Assembly: GCA_040223695.1 (NCBI GenBank)
Contig: JAVKFU010000018.1
Span: 62,001-126,000 of the forward strand
Source: Deltaproteobacteria bacterium
Lineage (GTDB): Bacteria > Desulfobacterota_D > UBA1144 > Nemesobacterales > UBA2774
Reading direction: 5' to 3'
DNA length: 64,000 nt
The notes under the pieces are model-generated. The model saw nothing but the letters and a program-made list of their open reading frames with translations, did no database searches and was not told where the DNA came from. The position numbers were made by a program, and so were the translations under genes. Below, in pieces: positions 44,489-52,572 of this stretch. Position 1 is the stretch's first letter; each line of letters opens with the position of its first letter.

Positions 44489-44890
44489 CTATACTCTCTT
44501 GTAAAGGAATATTATTAAGAGAACGAGCGCCACGACCACAAGAATCGTTATCAGGATTCCGATGCCCGCGTCACCACCAGCCGGCATTCGGTCCGCGAGT
44601 GAGGCCATTTGATGCACCTGCTCGTCACTCATTTGATTGAGCTTCTGGGAAACCTCTTCCGGAGTGAGGCCGTGACTCGACAATTTTTCAGCGACGATCT
44701 TGTTTTCAAGGGCTCTTCTAACCTTGATTTCGTCTATTTCCCTCTTGGTTGAGGCGTTGTGTTCCGGTGAGATCATTTGAGAATCGACTGTAGCCGCATT
44801 CACGCTTGCGGTTATGAGCGATACCGGCGTGAATGTTATCAGTATCAACACTACAATCGGAATATGGATTTTTCCTGAGTAAAAATTCAT
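44489..44890 (-). CDS. PA2779-family membrane protein
   Basis: 133 residues. An N-terminal signal or anchor (HIPIVVLILITFTPVSLIT) is followed by a helical extracytoplasmic part (REIDEIKVRRALENKIVAEKL). Next come LSSHGLTPEEVSQKLNQMSD and EQVHQMASLADRMPAGGDAG. A C-terminal membrane helix (IGILITILVVVALVLLIIFL) ends in YKRV. The LTPEEV-x-x-KLNQMSDEQVHQMA pattern and the C-terminal helix after a glycine-rich turn match the PA2779 family as I know it. GAGGAGG precedes the ATG. First gene of the three-gene set; the family pairing with a C39 peptidase is conserved, suggesting a peptidase-membrane-substrate or anchor relationship (inference). Confidence 0.78.
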   Translation of the reverse strand: MNFYSGKIHIPIVVLILITFTPVSLITASVNAATVDSQMISPEHNASTKREIDEIKVRRALENKIVAEKLSSHGLTPEEVSQKLNQMSDEQVHQMASLADRMPAGGDAGIGILITILVVVALVLLIIFLYKRV

Positions 44891-45078
44891 TAATTATCCT
44901 CCTCGATCATTGGTTTGAATAACTCAGCAACTATTTTATCCAATATAATCGGTAAACAAAGCGTTTTTTAATACAAATAGTGTTAAATGATCTATTTGCG
45001 TCACCGGTCTTGCGGCTTTAATGTGATTTAATCAAAGCGCTTTATAAGCGAAAACGGACATCCTGACCGGCCCCGTAT

Positions 45079-45121
45079 CGAGATACGGATCAGGGTTTCT
45101 AATCCGCATCTCGATTTTTTT
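45079..45121 (+). terminator. Plus-strand terminator with a competing hairpin, no plus gene upstream
   Basis: Stem 45079-45090 (cgagatacggat) pairs with 45102-45113 (11 of 12 pairs, one A-C mismatch), loop 11 bases, followed by A and seven T (45115-45121). The left arm can instead fold back on 45073-45088 as CCGTATC-GA-GATACGG, which would prevent the terminator. Both flanking genes are on the minus strand and no T-run follows on that side, so the expected transcript is a plus-strand RNA from within about 44900-45070, or antisense to the genes at the left. Confidence 0.6.
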
Positions 45122-45136
45122 AATTATTAGCTTGAA

Positions 45137-46132
45137 TCAGGGTTCTGGCGAAGGCTCTGGAGACGGTGATGGCTCAGGTGACGGAAACGGAGATGGGGGT
45201 AAGCTTTCTATAATTTCCTCGCACCCGCCGGTGTCGATTAACGCATTTCCGTTTACATCAAACGTGTCTTCACCCGAATCAAAAATACAGGCATCGGCAA
45301 AGAATGAGATGCTTGAATTACCCTCCGCACGCGCTCCGTTCTCAAAGGCCGATACATTTAAATCACCGTTTGCCTCCACTACGACATCGGCGTTGCCGCG
45401 GGTTCTGATGCCGTCCTCGGTGGCGTCGCAGGTTATGTCACCGTCAACCGTAAGTAGTGTCACCTGCGACGTTCCTCTCGCGTCGATGCACCTATTGCAA
45501 TTGGTCAGTACGATGTCCTCGGGGTCTATTATCAAGTTGCAGTTGCCTGCCGTTCTGATACAGTCCTCTCCCCCTCCGTCAATGATGATATCCTCGTTCA
45601 CATTCTTGGTAATCTCGAGGGTCCCGTTTTCACAGCGGATCGGACCTTCCACTTCGGAGATTTCGACAATATCGACTTCATCTCCGGGAGGTGAATTGAG
45701 ATCTATAGCGACTACTATTTCTAGGATGGAGCCTTCCTCGACCAGAATGCTCACAGAAACCGTAGTTCCGTCTACGTCGAAGATTAGGGTCACATTTTCA
45801 GCCGAATCCAGTAAAAAGCTGAGCGAGAAACTTCCGTCAGCGTCTGTTATGTCCGTATCCACCGTGACTCCGTCTATAATTGCCGTAACCGTGATACCGT
45901 CCTGAGCTTTTGCCTCTTTTATCAGACTCAGAAGCTTCATCAGCTTTGCGAACCTTACTGAGTTCGCGTTTCCTTCGGTCATGGCGACCACAGTTGAAAC
46001 CCTTCCGTTAACAACCGTTGTCTGGCCGGTCCGGTTCTCGCCGTTGTCCCCTCCTCCGTCACAAGCGAGGTGAGTAATCGACGGCACTAGTGCCAGGGCC
46101 AGGATTATTAAAATATTTCTTGCCTTCTTCAT
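45137..46132 (-). CDS. Putative lipoprotein with beta-helix-like repeats and a Pro-Ser-Glu tail
   Basis: 331 residues. Signal peptide with lipobox-like THLAC (Cys24), then a Gly/Asn/Asp spacer. Residues about 40-150 resemble a carboxypeptidase-regulatory/Ig-like domain (TDITDADGSFSLSFLLDSAE). Residues about 160-300 are short repeated strands with recurrent D-G/N-A-D turns: EDCIRTAGNCNLIID, CIDARGTSQVTLLTVDGDIT, DGIRTRGNADVVVEANGDLN, DTFDVNGNALID. This is like the carbohydrate-binding DUF4353 beta-helix proteins. The end is a PSPEP repeat of about 20 residues. Strong SD AAGGAGGAG. Function unknown; surface binding of a glycan is possible. Cysteines in the repeat region may pair as disulfides. 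Confidence 0.68.
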   Translation of the reverse strand: MKKARNILIILALALVPSITHLACDGGGDNGENRTGQTTVVNGRVSTVVAMTEGNANSVRFAKLMKLLSLIKEAKAQDGITVTAIIDGVTVDTDITDADGSFSLSFLLDSAENVTLIFDVDGTTVSVSILVEEGSILEIVVAIDLNSPPGDEVDIVEISEVEGPIRCENGTLEITKNVNEDIIIDGGGEDCIRTAGNCNLIIDPEDIVLTNCNRCIDARGTSQVTLLTVDGDITCDATEDGIRTRGNADVVVEANGDLNVSAFENGARAEGNSSISFFADACIFDSGEDTFDVNGNALIDTGGCEEIIESLPPSPFPSPEPSPSPEPSPEP

Positions 46133-46344
46133 ATCTTTACTCCTCCTTTATTTTTTTATGCTGTATATCCAACATAGTTGCATACAGTACTGAAAGTTAT
46201 TTTGGGCAATATTCAGGCCAGTGTTCTTTTAGCCTAAATTTCCAGTAATGTAAGAGGATTAGATTCTCAATCGTGGCTTTACACGTAAGATGTGTGTCAA
46301 AACACGCAATATTAATTGTACAATACTGTACAGAAATCAGGCGG

Positions 46345-46386
46345 CAGGGACTCCCTTACTCGGGATTTTGCCAAAAAAAGTCCCTG
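46345..46386 (+). promoter_or_regulatory. Inverted repeat in the rsmD leader
   Basis: CAGGGACT (46345-46352) and AGTCCCTG (46379-46386) form an 8-bp stem around 26 bases, ending 19 bases before the rsmD ATG. It could be a leader structure or a weak terminator for antisense transcripts; no T-run follows on the plus strand. Confidence 0.3.
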
Positions 46387-46405
46387 TGGTACTATATCAA
46401 ACTTT

Positions 46406-46954
46406 ATGTTGCATGTGCTAACAGGTACACACAAGGGGAGAAAACTTAAAGTCCCCAAGGGACAGAAGATACGCCCTACTACAAGCAGGGTAAAGAAATC
46501 TATATTCGACAGATTAGGAGATATCTCGGGCCTGAGGGTTCTTGATGTATTCGCCGGTTCGGGGGGGTTGGGAATCGAGTCCCTGAGCCGGGGCTCGTCA
46601 CACGTGACATTTGTCGAAAAGGACTCATCCGTCTTCAAGATACTCCTTCAGAATTTAGCCGTCTGCGGATTTGCGGACCGGTCAACTCTCATATGCTCTG
46701 ATTACGAGGAGGCGCTTAAAGGTCTCGGCGGGGATAACCGGACTTTCGACCTCATATTTATCGACCCCCCCTATAAGCTTTACGAGAATAAAGAGGTGAG
46801 TGATTTTATTTCGCCTGCCTCGAATTTGCTTGTAGCGGGCGGGATTATAGTGATAGAGCATGACCATAAAACAGACTATACGCCGCCCGGTTTTGAGAGA
46901 TTGACAAAGCCTTTCGGGGGAACTCATGTCAGTTATTTCACCAGGAGCTCTTAA
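46406..46954 (+). CDS. rsmD: 16S rRNA (guanine966-N2)-methyltransferase RsmD
   Basis: RsmD methylates G966 of 16S rRNA in the assembling 30S subunit. The start at ATG 46406 gives MLHVLTGTHKGRKLKVPKG, matching the usual RsmD opening, and 182 residues; the frame is open back to 46316 without similarity. The SAM-binding motif is VLDVFAGSGGLGIESLSRG, the acidic motif FVEKDSSV, and the catalytic D-P-P-Y motif FIDPPYKLYEN. RPTTSRVKKSIFDRL is diagnostic. The stop and the coaD start share TAATG, a widespread rsmD-coaD pairing. Confidence 0.93.
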   Translation: MLHVLTGTHKGRKLKVPKGQKIRPTTSRVKKSIFDRLGDISGLRVLDVFAGSGGLGIESLSRGSSHVTFVEKDSSVFKILLQNLAVCGFADRSTLICSDYEEALKGLGGDNRTFDLIFIDPPYKLYENKEVSDFISPASNLLVAGGIIVIEHDHKTDYTPPGFERLTKPFGGTHVSYFTRSS

Positions 46955-47439
46955 TGCGTAAAATAGCCATATATCCGGGTTCGTTCGATCCCTTTACGAA
47001 GGGGCATCAGAATGTGATTGAGCGGGGAGTCAAGGTGTTCGATCAGGTTGTGGTGGCGGTAGCTCATAATACCTCTAAAAAGACAGTCTTTACGCTTGAG
47101 GAAAGGGTCGAAATATTAAATGAGATATTCCAGGGCCGGGACGATGTAAAGGTGGATTACTTCGAAGGTCTTCTCGTTCAGTATGCTAATAAAATGGGCA
47201 CCAATGTCGTCCTCAGGGGAATGAGGACGGTGTCTGATTTCGAATACGAGCTTCAGATGGCTCTGGCTAATAAAATGCTGAGTCCGGAGCTTGAAACGGT
47301 CTTTATGGTTACCGACAGCGAGTTTTCTCACGTAAGCTCGTCTGTCATCAAAGAGGTAATTGCGTTAGGCGGTCCTGCCACACATATGGTGCCGGAGATT
47401 GTGGAAAAAAGACTGAGGAAAAAACTTAAAAGAAGTTAG
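46954..47439 (+). CDS. coaD: Phosphopantetheine adenylyltransferase
   Basis: CoaD makes dephospho-CoA from 4'-phosphopantetheine and ATP. The 161 residues start MRKIAIYPGSFDPFTKGHQN, with the nucleotidyltransferase T/H-x-G-H motif. VVLRGMRTVSDFEYELQMAL is the phosphopantetheine-binding segment, and SEFSHVSSSVIKEVIALGG the second nucleotide motif. Coupled to rsmD through TAATG and followed 15 bases later by an aminotransferase gene. Confidence 0.97.
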   Translation: MRKIAIYPGSFDPFTKGHQNVIERGVKVFDQVVVAVAHNTSKKTVFTLEERVEILNEIFQGRDDVKVDYFEGLLVQYANKMGTNVVLRGMRTVSDFEYELQMALANKMLSPELETVFMVTDSEFSHVSSSVIKEVIALGGPATHMVPEIVEKRLRKKLKRS

Positions 47440-47454
47440 GAGGAATTGTATTTT

Positions 47455-48648
47455 ATGGAACTCTCTTCACGTGCGAAAAGATTAAAGCCCTCCGCTACTA
47501 TGGCGATTACGGCTAAGGAAAAGGCTCTCAAGTCACAGGGTGTGGATGTGATCGGTTTCGGTGCGGGGGAGCCCGATTTCGACAGTCCCGAACACGTGAA
47601 AGAAGAAGCCATTAAGGCAATCAGGGCGGGACTTACCAAATACACGGCGGTCGGCGGAATCGATGAGCTCAAGGAAGCGATAATTCACAGAATAAAAGAA
47701 GACTATGGTCTCGAATACGAAAAATCGGAAATACTTACCTCTATAGGGGCCAAGCATACTCTTTACAATCTGACCCAGGTGCTCTTCGATACAGGCGACG
47801 AAGTGATAATACCCTCTCCTTACTGGGTATCTTATCCCGAACAGATAAAGCTAGCGGAGGCCACGCCCGTAATACTCGAGACCAGCGAGGACGATGGTTT
47901 TAAACTGAAGCCCGGCGCGCTCAGGGAGGCTATAACTTCAAATACGAAGGCCCTTATACTTAACTATCCTTCAAACCCCACCGGGGCTACTTACAGCGAG
48001 GAAGAGTTGAGAAAAATTGTGGATGTGGCAATGGATGCGGGGCTGATCATAATCTCGGACGAGATCTATGACAAAATTATTTATGACGGTCTTACGCATA
48101 CACCTGTTGCGGCGCTCGGAGAGGACGTAAAAAAATCCACCATTCTCGTAAACGGTGTTTCCAAGACCTATTCCATGACAGGATGGAGGATAGGCTACGC
48201 CGCAGGGGACAGGGAAGTAATAAGCGCTATGAGCAAGCTTCAGGGGCAATCTACATCGAATCCGGCATCGATTTCCCAGTGGGCAGCCATAGGGGCATTC
48301 AAAGGTCCGCACGACGAGATCGAAGCGCGGACCCGGGAGTTTGAGAAGAGAAAGAACTACATCGTGGAGCGTTTAAACTCCATGCCTGGAATTGAATGCT
48401 TCAGTCCTCAGGGGGCTTTTTACGTTTTCCCGAATGTATCGGGATTTTTCGGGAAAGGATATGACGGGAAAGAGATCACTGGTTCGATGGATTTTACCGG
48501 GTTCCTTCTCGATGAGGCCAAGGTCGCCGTCGTCCCGGGCAACTCGTTCGGATCGGACGACCATGTGAGAATTTCCTACGCTACTTCGATGGAAAACATC
48601 GTGAAGGGAATGGACAGGATGGAAGAAGCCGTGAAAAAACTGGGCTGA
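47455..48648 (+). CDS. Class I aspartate aminotransferase (fold type I PLP enzyme)
   Basis: 397 residues from ATG 47455, with GGAGG 11 bases upstream. The family is subgroup I-gamma aspartate (or aspartate/prephenate) aminotransferase: IGFGAGEPDFDSPEHVKEEA, KYTAVGGIDELKEAI, NYPSNPTGATYS, ISDEIYDKIIYDG and the PLP lysine in NGVSKTYSMTGWRIGYAAG. The GEPDFD and KYT-x-x-G motifs are typical of thermophile/Rhizobium-like AspC enzymes, some of which also act on prephenate. In an operon with rsmD and coaD. Substrate range cannot be fixed from sequence. Confidence 0.92.
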   Translation: MELSSRAKRLKPSATMAITAKEKALKSQGVDVIGFGAGEPDFDSPEHVKEEAIKAIRAGLTKYTAVGGIDELKEAIIHRIKEDYGLEYEKSEILTSIGAKHTLYNLTQVLFDTGDEVIIPSPYWVSYPEQIKLAEATPVILETSEDDGFKLKPGALREAITSNTKALILNYPSNPTGATYSEEELRKIVDVAMDAGLIIISDEIYDKIIYDGLTHTPVAALGEDVKKSTILVNGVSKTYSMTGWRIGYAAGDREVISAMSKLQGQSTSNPASISQWAAIGAFKGPHDEIEARTREFEKRKNYIVERLNSMPGIECFSPQGAFYVFPNVSGFFGKGYDGKEITGSMDFTGFLLDEAKVAVVPGNSFGSDDHVRISYATSMENIVKGMDRMEEAVKKLG

Positions 48649-48681
48649 TCCGGAGTATCCCGCACTTCGCCTGATTACCGA

Positions 48682-48711
48682 TTAACACCTTCCGGTGTAA
48701 ATGCATATAAT
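48682..48711 (+). promoter_or_regulatory. Promoter with overlapping dyad before the solute-binding-like gene
   Basis: TTAACA (48682-48687), 18 bases, TATAAT (48706-48711). A dyad ACACC-TTCC-GGTGT (48685-48698) overlaps the -35 and spacer and could be an operator. Predicted start near 48718, about 40 bases before ATG 48759. Confidence 0.55.
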
Positions 48712-48758
48712 ATGTATGTGTCCGTATCCGTTTGTTCACGGGTACACGCGTTACAAAT

Positions 48759-49892
48759 ATGCGTACGGTCAAAATAGGATTACCTGTATCGCTGACAGGC
48801 GATTATTCAGTCCAGGGCAGAGAGAGCCTCAGGGGCGTCACGCTCTGGGTCTCGGATGTTAACAGCCGCGGCGGGATATTCGTAAAAGATTACGGGAAAA
48901 ATATCCCGATCGAGCTCATCCATTACGATGACCGGAGCTCGGCTGAAAGATGCGGAGATTTAACCGCAAGACTGATATCGAGAGATAAAGTCGATCTTCT
49001 CCTGGGCCCTTATTCGAGCTCTCTTGCGCTTGCTTCAGCCGAGGTCGCGGAGGAGCACGGGAAAACACTGTGGAACCACGGCGGCTCGACGGATGAGGTT
49101 GAGGCGAGGGCGTTTAACTTCGTGGTAAGCGCAATCACACCTGCCAGCAAATACTCGGCGGGAATTATAGAGGCTGTAAGAAAATCGGATAGAAATGCGG
49201 ATAAAATAGCTATCTTCAGCGCCGTGAATAGCGGCTTCTCCCGGAACATCGCGCGCGGCGCCCAACGTTACGGGCTGGAAAACGGCTTTCTTGTAGAGGA
49301 ATTCAGCTTCATGTCCGGGGAGCAGGATTTATCTCGCTTGTTAGAGAAGGTGAGTGACTTCGGGCCCGATCTGATAATGGGAATGGGCCGGGCCCATGAC
49401 GACCTGTTGTTAGCGCGGCAATTGATAGAGCGGAAGGTGAAAGCAAAATCCATAGCGCTTGTGGTCGCTTCGATCAGGCTGTTTAAAGATACGATCAATG
49501 AATACGCGGAAGGTTTTCTCTCCGCAAGCCAGTGGGAGAGCGGCGCGGCGCTTAAGCCGGATACCGGGCCGACTCCGGAGGAGTTTCAAAAGGGCTTTGT
49601 AGCCGCTTACGGAGAGGAGCCCGATTACGTGGCGGCTCAGGGGTATAACATAGGTGTCATAATTCAAAAATGCATACGGGACGCGGGCACTATTGAGGAC
49701 AGGGTGCTGAGGGAAGCAGCTTTAAGGCTGGATTTAAATACTTTTTACGGGAATTTCAAAACCGATTCCCGGGGAAATCAAACCGGGCATGAAATGTTTG
49801 TAGTCCAGTGGCTAGAGGGTAAAAAGGTGATTGTTCATCCCGAATCCTCATCACAGGCCGAATTGGTTTACCCGGCCCCATTCAAATATTAG
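48759..49892 (+). CDS. Leu/Ile/Val-type periplasmic-binding-fold protein without a signal peptide
   Basis: 377 residues from ATG 48759; the frame is open to TTG 48732, which adds only nine polar residues. The Peripla_BP_6 pattern is clear: VKIGLPVSLTGDYSVQGRES, LLGPYSSSLALASAEVAEEH, FNFVVSAITPASKYSAGII, and late AAQGYNIGVIIQKCIRDAG. ABC-transporter binding proteins of this kind need export, yet no hydrophobic signal precedes the first strand here. No permease or ATPase gene is near. It might be a cytoplasmic ligand sensor like AmiC, or its signal has been lost or misjudged. No clear SD. The promoter at 48682-48711 makes it a separate unit. Confidence 0.78.
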   Translation: MRTVKIGLPVSLTGDYSVQGRESLRGVTLWVSDVNSRGGIFVKDYGKNIPIELIHYDDRSSAERCGDLTARLISRDKVDLLLGPYSSSLALASAEVAEEHGKTLWNHGGSTDEVEARAFNFVVSAITPASKYSAGIIEAVRKSDRNADKIAIFSAVNSGFSRNIARGAQRYGLENGFLVEEFSFMSGEQDLSRLLEKVSDFGPDLIMGMGRAHDDLLLARQLIERKVKAKSIALVVASIRLFKDTINEYAEGFLSASQWESGAALKPDTGPTPEEFQKGFVAAYGEEPDYVAAQGYNIGVIIQKCIRDAGTIEDRVLREAALRLDLNTFYGNFKTDSRGNQTGHEMFVVQWLEGKKVIVHPESSSQAELVYPAPFKY

Positions 49893-50012
49893 TCTCGATT
49901 TACGGTAAAAATAATAAAGATAGATTGCTGAAATCCGTTCTTTCATGCTTAGAATCCCGGGGTGCAGAAAAAATGCCGTGGGTATTCATATTATGTGCTG
50001 TAGAATTATTAT

Positions 50013-50765
50013 ATGAGTGAAAATGAAGAAAAGATAGATGAAGCTAGGAGTATAATAGAGAGTTCTGAATCCGTAGTAATGCTTACCGGGGCGGGAATAT
50101 CTGCCGAGAGCGGAGTTCCCACTTTCAGGGGCAAGGAGGGGCTCTGGCGCAACTTCAGATCGGAGCAACTGGCTACGCCCGAGGCCTTCTGGAATAACCC
50201 GAAGCTTGTCTGGGAATGGTATGACTGGAGAAGGAACGCGGTAAAGGACGCAAGACCCAACCCCGGACATTTTGCGCTGGCCGAGCTCGAAAATCAAAAA
50301 AAGAGCTTCACGCTTATAACGCAGAACATCGACGGCCTGCACCAGATGGCGGGCAGCAGAAACATCATAGAGATGCACGGGAATCTCTGGCAGATAAGAT
50401 GCACGAAGTGCGGGGATATAAAACAAAACCATCAGGTTCCGTTAGATGAAATCCCTCCCAGATGCGCCCTTTGCGGTGAAATCGGAAGGCCGAACGTCGT
50501 ATGGTTCGGTGAGATAATCCCGATGGAAACGATAGACAAGTCCCTGAGAGCAATCGAGGAGTGCGATGTAATGCTTATCATCGGCACATCAGGCGTGGTG
50601 GAGCCCGCGGCGTCTATGGGACTCGTCGCTAAACAGGCCGGTAAATCCGTAGTTGAAATAAACCTTGAGAAAACCCCCAATTCAGCGCTGTTTGATTTAA
50701 CCCTGCTCGGGAAATCAGGGGAAATACTCCCCCTCCTATATAAGTCCCAAAAGATGTACAGTTGA
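50013..50765 (+). CDS. cobB: Class III-like sirtuin, NAD-dependent deacylase
   Basis: 250 residues. NAD-binding motifs are TGAGISAESGVPTFRG and TQNIDGLHQMAG; the catalytic histidine is in IEMHGNLWQ. Structural zinc is held by CTKC and CALC pairs about 20 residues apart. A Y-x-x-R motif (Tyr70, Arg73 in WEWYDWRR) corresponds to Tyr92/Arg95 of E. coli CobB and to SIRT5, which favour succinyl- and malonyl-lysine. So desuccinylase activity is predicted beside deacetylation. VNLEKTP-like NAD end motif is seen as EINLEKTPNS. No SD is evident at ATG 50013. It converges on pdxA with 15 bases between stops. Confidence 0.9.
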   Translation: MSENEEKIDEARSIIESSESVVMLTGAGISAESGVPTFRGKEGLWRNFRSEQLATPEAFWNNPKLVWEWYDWRRNAVKDARPNPGHFALAELENQKKSFTLITQNIDGLHQMAGSRNIIEMHGNLWQIRCTKCGDIKQNHQVPLDEIPPRCALCGEIGRPNVVWFGEIIPMETIDKSLRAIEECDVMLIIGTSGVVEPAASMGLVAKQAGKSVVEINLEKTPNSALFDLTLLGKSGEILPLLYKSQKMYS

Positions 50766-50780
50766 GCGGTATGCGGGGTT

Positions 50781-51746
50781 TCAGCCGTTCTGCGACTTCC
50801 TGTTCTCCGCAATCCTGACGGCGACGTCGATGGCAGCGATCATGCTCGACGGGCTGGCCTTCCCTTTCCACGCTATATCGAAAGCCGTGCCGTGGTCGGG
50901 GGATGTCCTTATGATCGGGAGACCGATTGTCACGTTAACACCTTTATCGAAGGAGACCATTTTAAATGGAATCAGCCCCTGATCGTGATACATTGCGACG
51001 ACGGCGTCCCATTTCCCCTGATTTGCGTGATAGAAAAGGGTGTCGGCGGGCAGGGGGCCCGTGACATCTATTCCGGCTTTGACAGCTTCACCGACCGCGG
51101 GTGTGATGTGAACGATCTCCTCGTTCCCGAATGCCCCCGATTCGCCTGCATGCGGATTCAGACCGCAGACGACGATTTTTGGCTCGGCAATTTTGAAGTC
51201 GTCTTTCAGGGACCGGCAGGTAATTTCTATGGTCGATAACACCCTTTCCTCTGTTATCAATTCAGGGACCTTTGCGAGAGCTTCGTGAATCGTTACAAGT
51301 ACGACCCTGAACCTTCCGCCCTCGAACATCATTACCGCTTTCTCGGCTCCGGTGAGATTTTTAAGCATTTCCGTATGACCCGGGAAGCCCGACCCCGCCA
51401 GATGGGTGGACTCTTTGCTGATAGGGGCCGTGACGATTGCGTCTATCTCCCCTTTGAGCGCGGCTCCGGCGGCTATTTGTATATATGAAATACTCGCCTC
51501 GCCCGCTTTTTTGCTCACCTCTCCCGGTTTTAAATCCTCACTCTTGATATCCCCGGAGTTGATGATCTCATATTCGCAGTCGATCCCCGTAAGCCTTTTT
51601 GCAGCTTCCATAATTTCTTCAGAGCCGATTACCACGGGGCTGCATAATGCCCGGATTTCCTTCGAGCCGAGAGCCTTTGCTATAATCTCGGGACCTATTC
51701 CGTTTGGGTCACCCATTGTAATGCCGATTTTAGGTTTCATGCTCAT
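50781..51746 (-). CDS. pdxA: 4-hydroxythreonine-4-phosphate dehydrogenase PdxA
   Basis: PdxA oxidises 4-phosphohydroxythreonine in the DXP-dependent pyridoxal phosphate route. The 321 residues start MSMKPKIGITMGDPNGIGPE. VTAPISKEST, FPGHTEMLKNLTG, the metal-binding histidines in YHANQGKWDAVVAMYHDQGL and the tail GTAFDIAWKGKASPSSM are diagnostic. A second ATG at 51740 is equally possible. It follows tatD by 61 bases on the same strand, so it may belong to the glyA-nrdR-tatD unit; glyA is also PLP-dependent. Confidence 0.95.
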   Translation of the reverse strand: MSMKPKIGITMGDPNGIGPEIIAKALGSKEIRALCSPVVIGSEEIMEAAKRLTGIDCEYEIINSGDIKSEDLKPGEVSKKAGEASISYIQIAAGAALKGEIDAIVTAPISKESTHLAGSGFPGHTEMLKNLTGAEKAVMMFEGGRFRVVLVTIHEALAKVPELITEERVLSTIEITCRSLKDDFKIAEPKIVVCGLNPHAGESGAFGNEEIVHITPAVGEAVKAGIDVTGPLPADTLFYHANQGKWDAVVAMYHDQGLIPFKMVSFDKGVNVTIGLPIIRTSPDHGTAFDIAWKGKASPSSMIAAIDVAVRIAENRKSQNG

Positions 51747-51807
51747 TGTTATTTCGTTTCCGCCGCCTGAATTTTATTGATAATCTGAGAGAAACTGCGA
51801 GTTGTCT

Positions 51808-52572
51808 TTATTGATCTTTGAATTGAAATAATGCCTGTGCGTTTTCTGTCGTGATTTCCGCTATCTTTTCGACCGAAACGCCCCTCACACGGGCTATCGT
51901 TTCCGCGACGAATTTTACATACGCCGGTTCGTTTTTCCTTCCTCTGAAAGGGACCGGAGCCAAGTAGGGTGAATCCGTTTCGATCAATATCCTGTCGGCG
52001 GGGATTTTTTTAGCCGCGTCTCTTATCTCTTCCGATTTTTTAAAGGTCGCGATCCCGGAAAAAGAAATGTAAAATCCGAGATCGAGGTAGTTACATGCAG
52101 TCTCGTAATCGCCCGTAAAACAATGAATTACCCCTGTTCTCTCGGAAATCCGCTCTTTTCCGAGTATCTCCATGAGGTCCCGGTCGGCATCCCTGACATG
52201 GATTACGAGAGGTAGCTCGGATCTCCGAGCCAGATTTATATGCTCGATCAGGGAGTCGATCTGCACATCTTTCTCCGAGTTCATGTAATAATAGTCAAGG
52301 CCCGTCTCACCGATGGCAACCGTTTTAGACTCCTTTGAAAGTTTCTCTATGCCTCGGATAACGTCGTCGTTTAAGGTTTCTGCTGCGTGGGGATGAACGC
52401 CTACAGCCGCAAATACGTTGTCAAGGGAGTCGGATATGGATGTCGTCGATTCCGAGGAAGGGAGGTCTGAGGAAATCGCTACTATTTTTTCTATGCCGTT
52501 TTCGCGTGCCCTTTCCAAAGCGCCCGAGAGGTCTTCCAGCGATGTCAGGTGTGCGTGCGTGTCGATAAACAT
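51808..52572 (-). CDS. tatD: TatD-family metal-dependent hydrolase (DNase)
   Basis: TatD proteins are TIM-barrel metal hydrolases; E. coli TatD is a 3'-5' exonuclease and related YcfH/YabD-type proteins also act on DNA. Metal ligands are visible in [40 protein letters not shown] and ILIETDSPYLAPVPFRGRKN. 254 residues. The start shares TAATG with the nrdR stop. The sequence is closest in pattern to the YcfH/YabD branch, which is usually near metG or holB; here it follows nrdR. Confidence 0.9.
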   Translation of the reverse strand: MFIDTHAHLTSLEDLSGALERARENGIEKIVAISSDLPSSESTTSISDSLDNVFAAVGVHPHAAETLNDDVIRGIEKLSKESKTVAIGETGLDYYYMNSEKDVQIDSLIEHINLARRSELPLVIHVRDADRDLMEILGKERISERTGVIHCFTGDYETACNYLDLGFYISFSGIATFKKSEEIRDAAKKIPADRILIETDSPYLAPVPFRGRKNEPAYVKFVAETIARVRGVSVEKIAEITTENAQALFQFKDQ

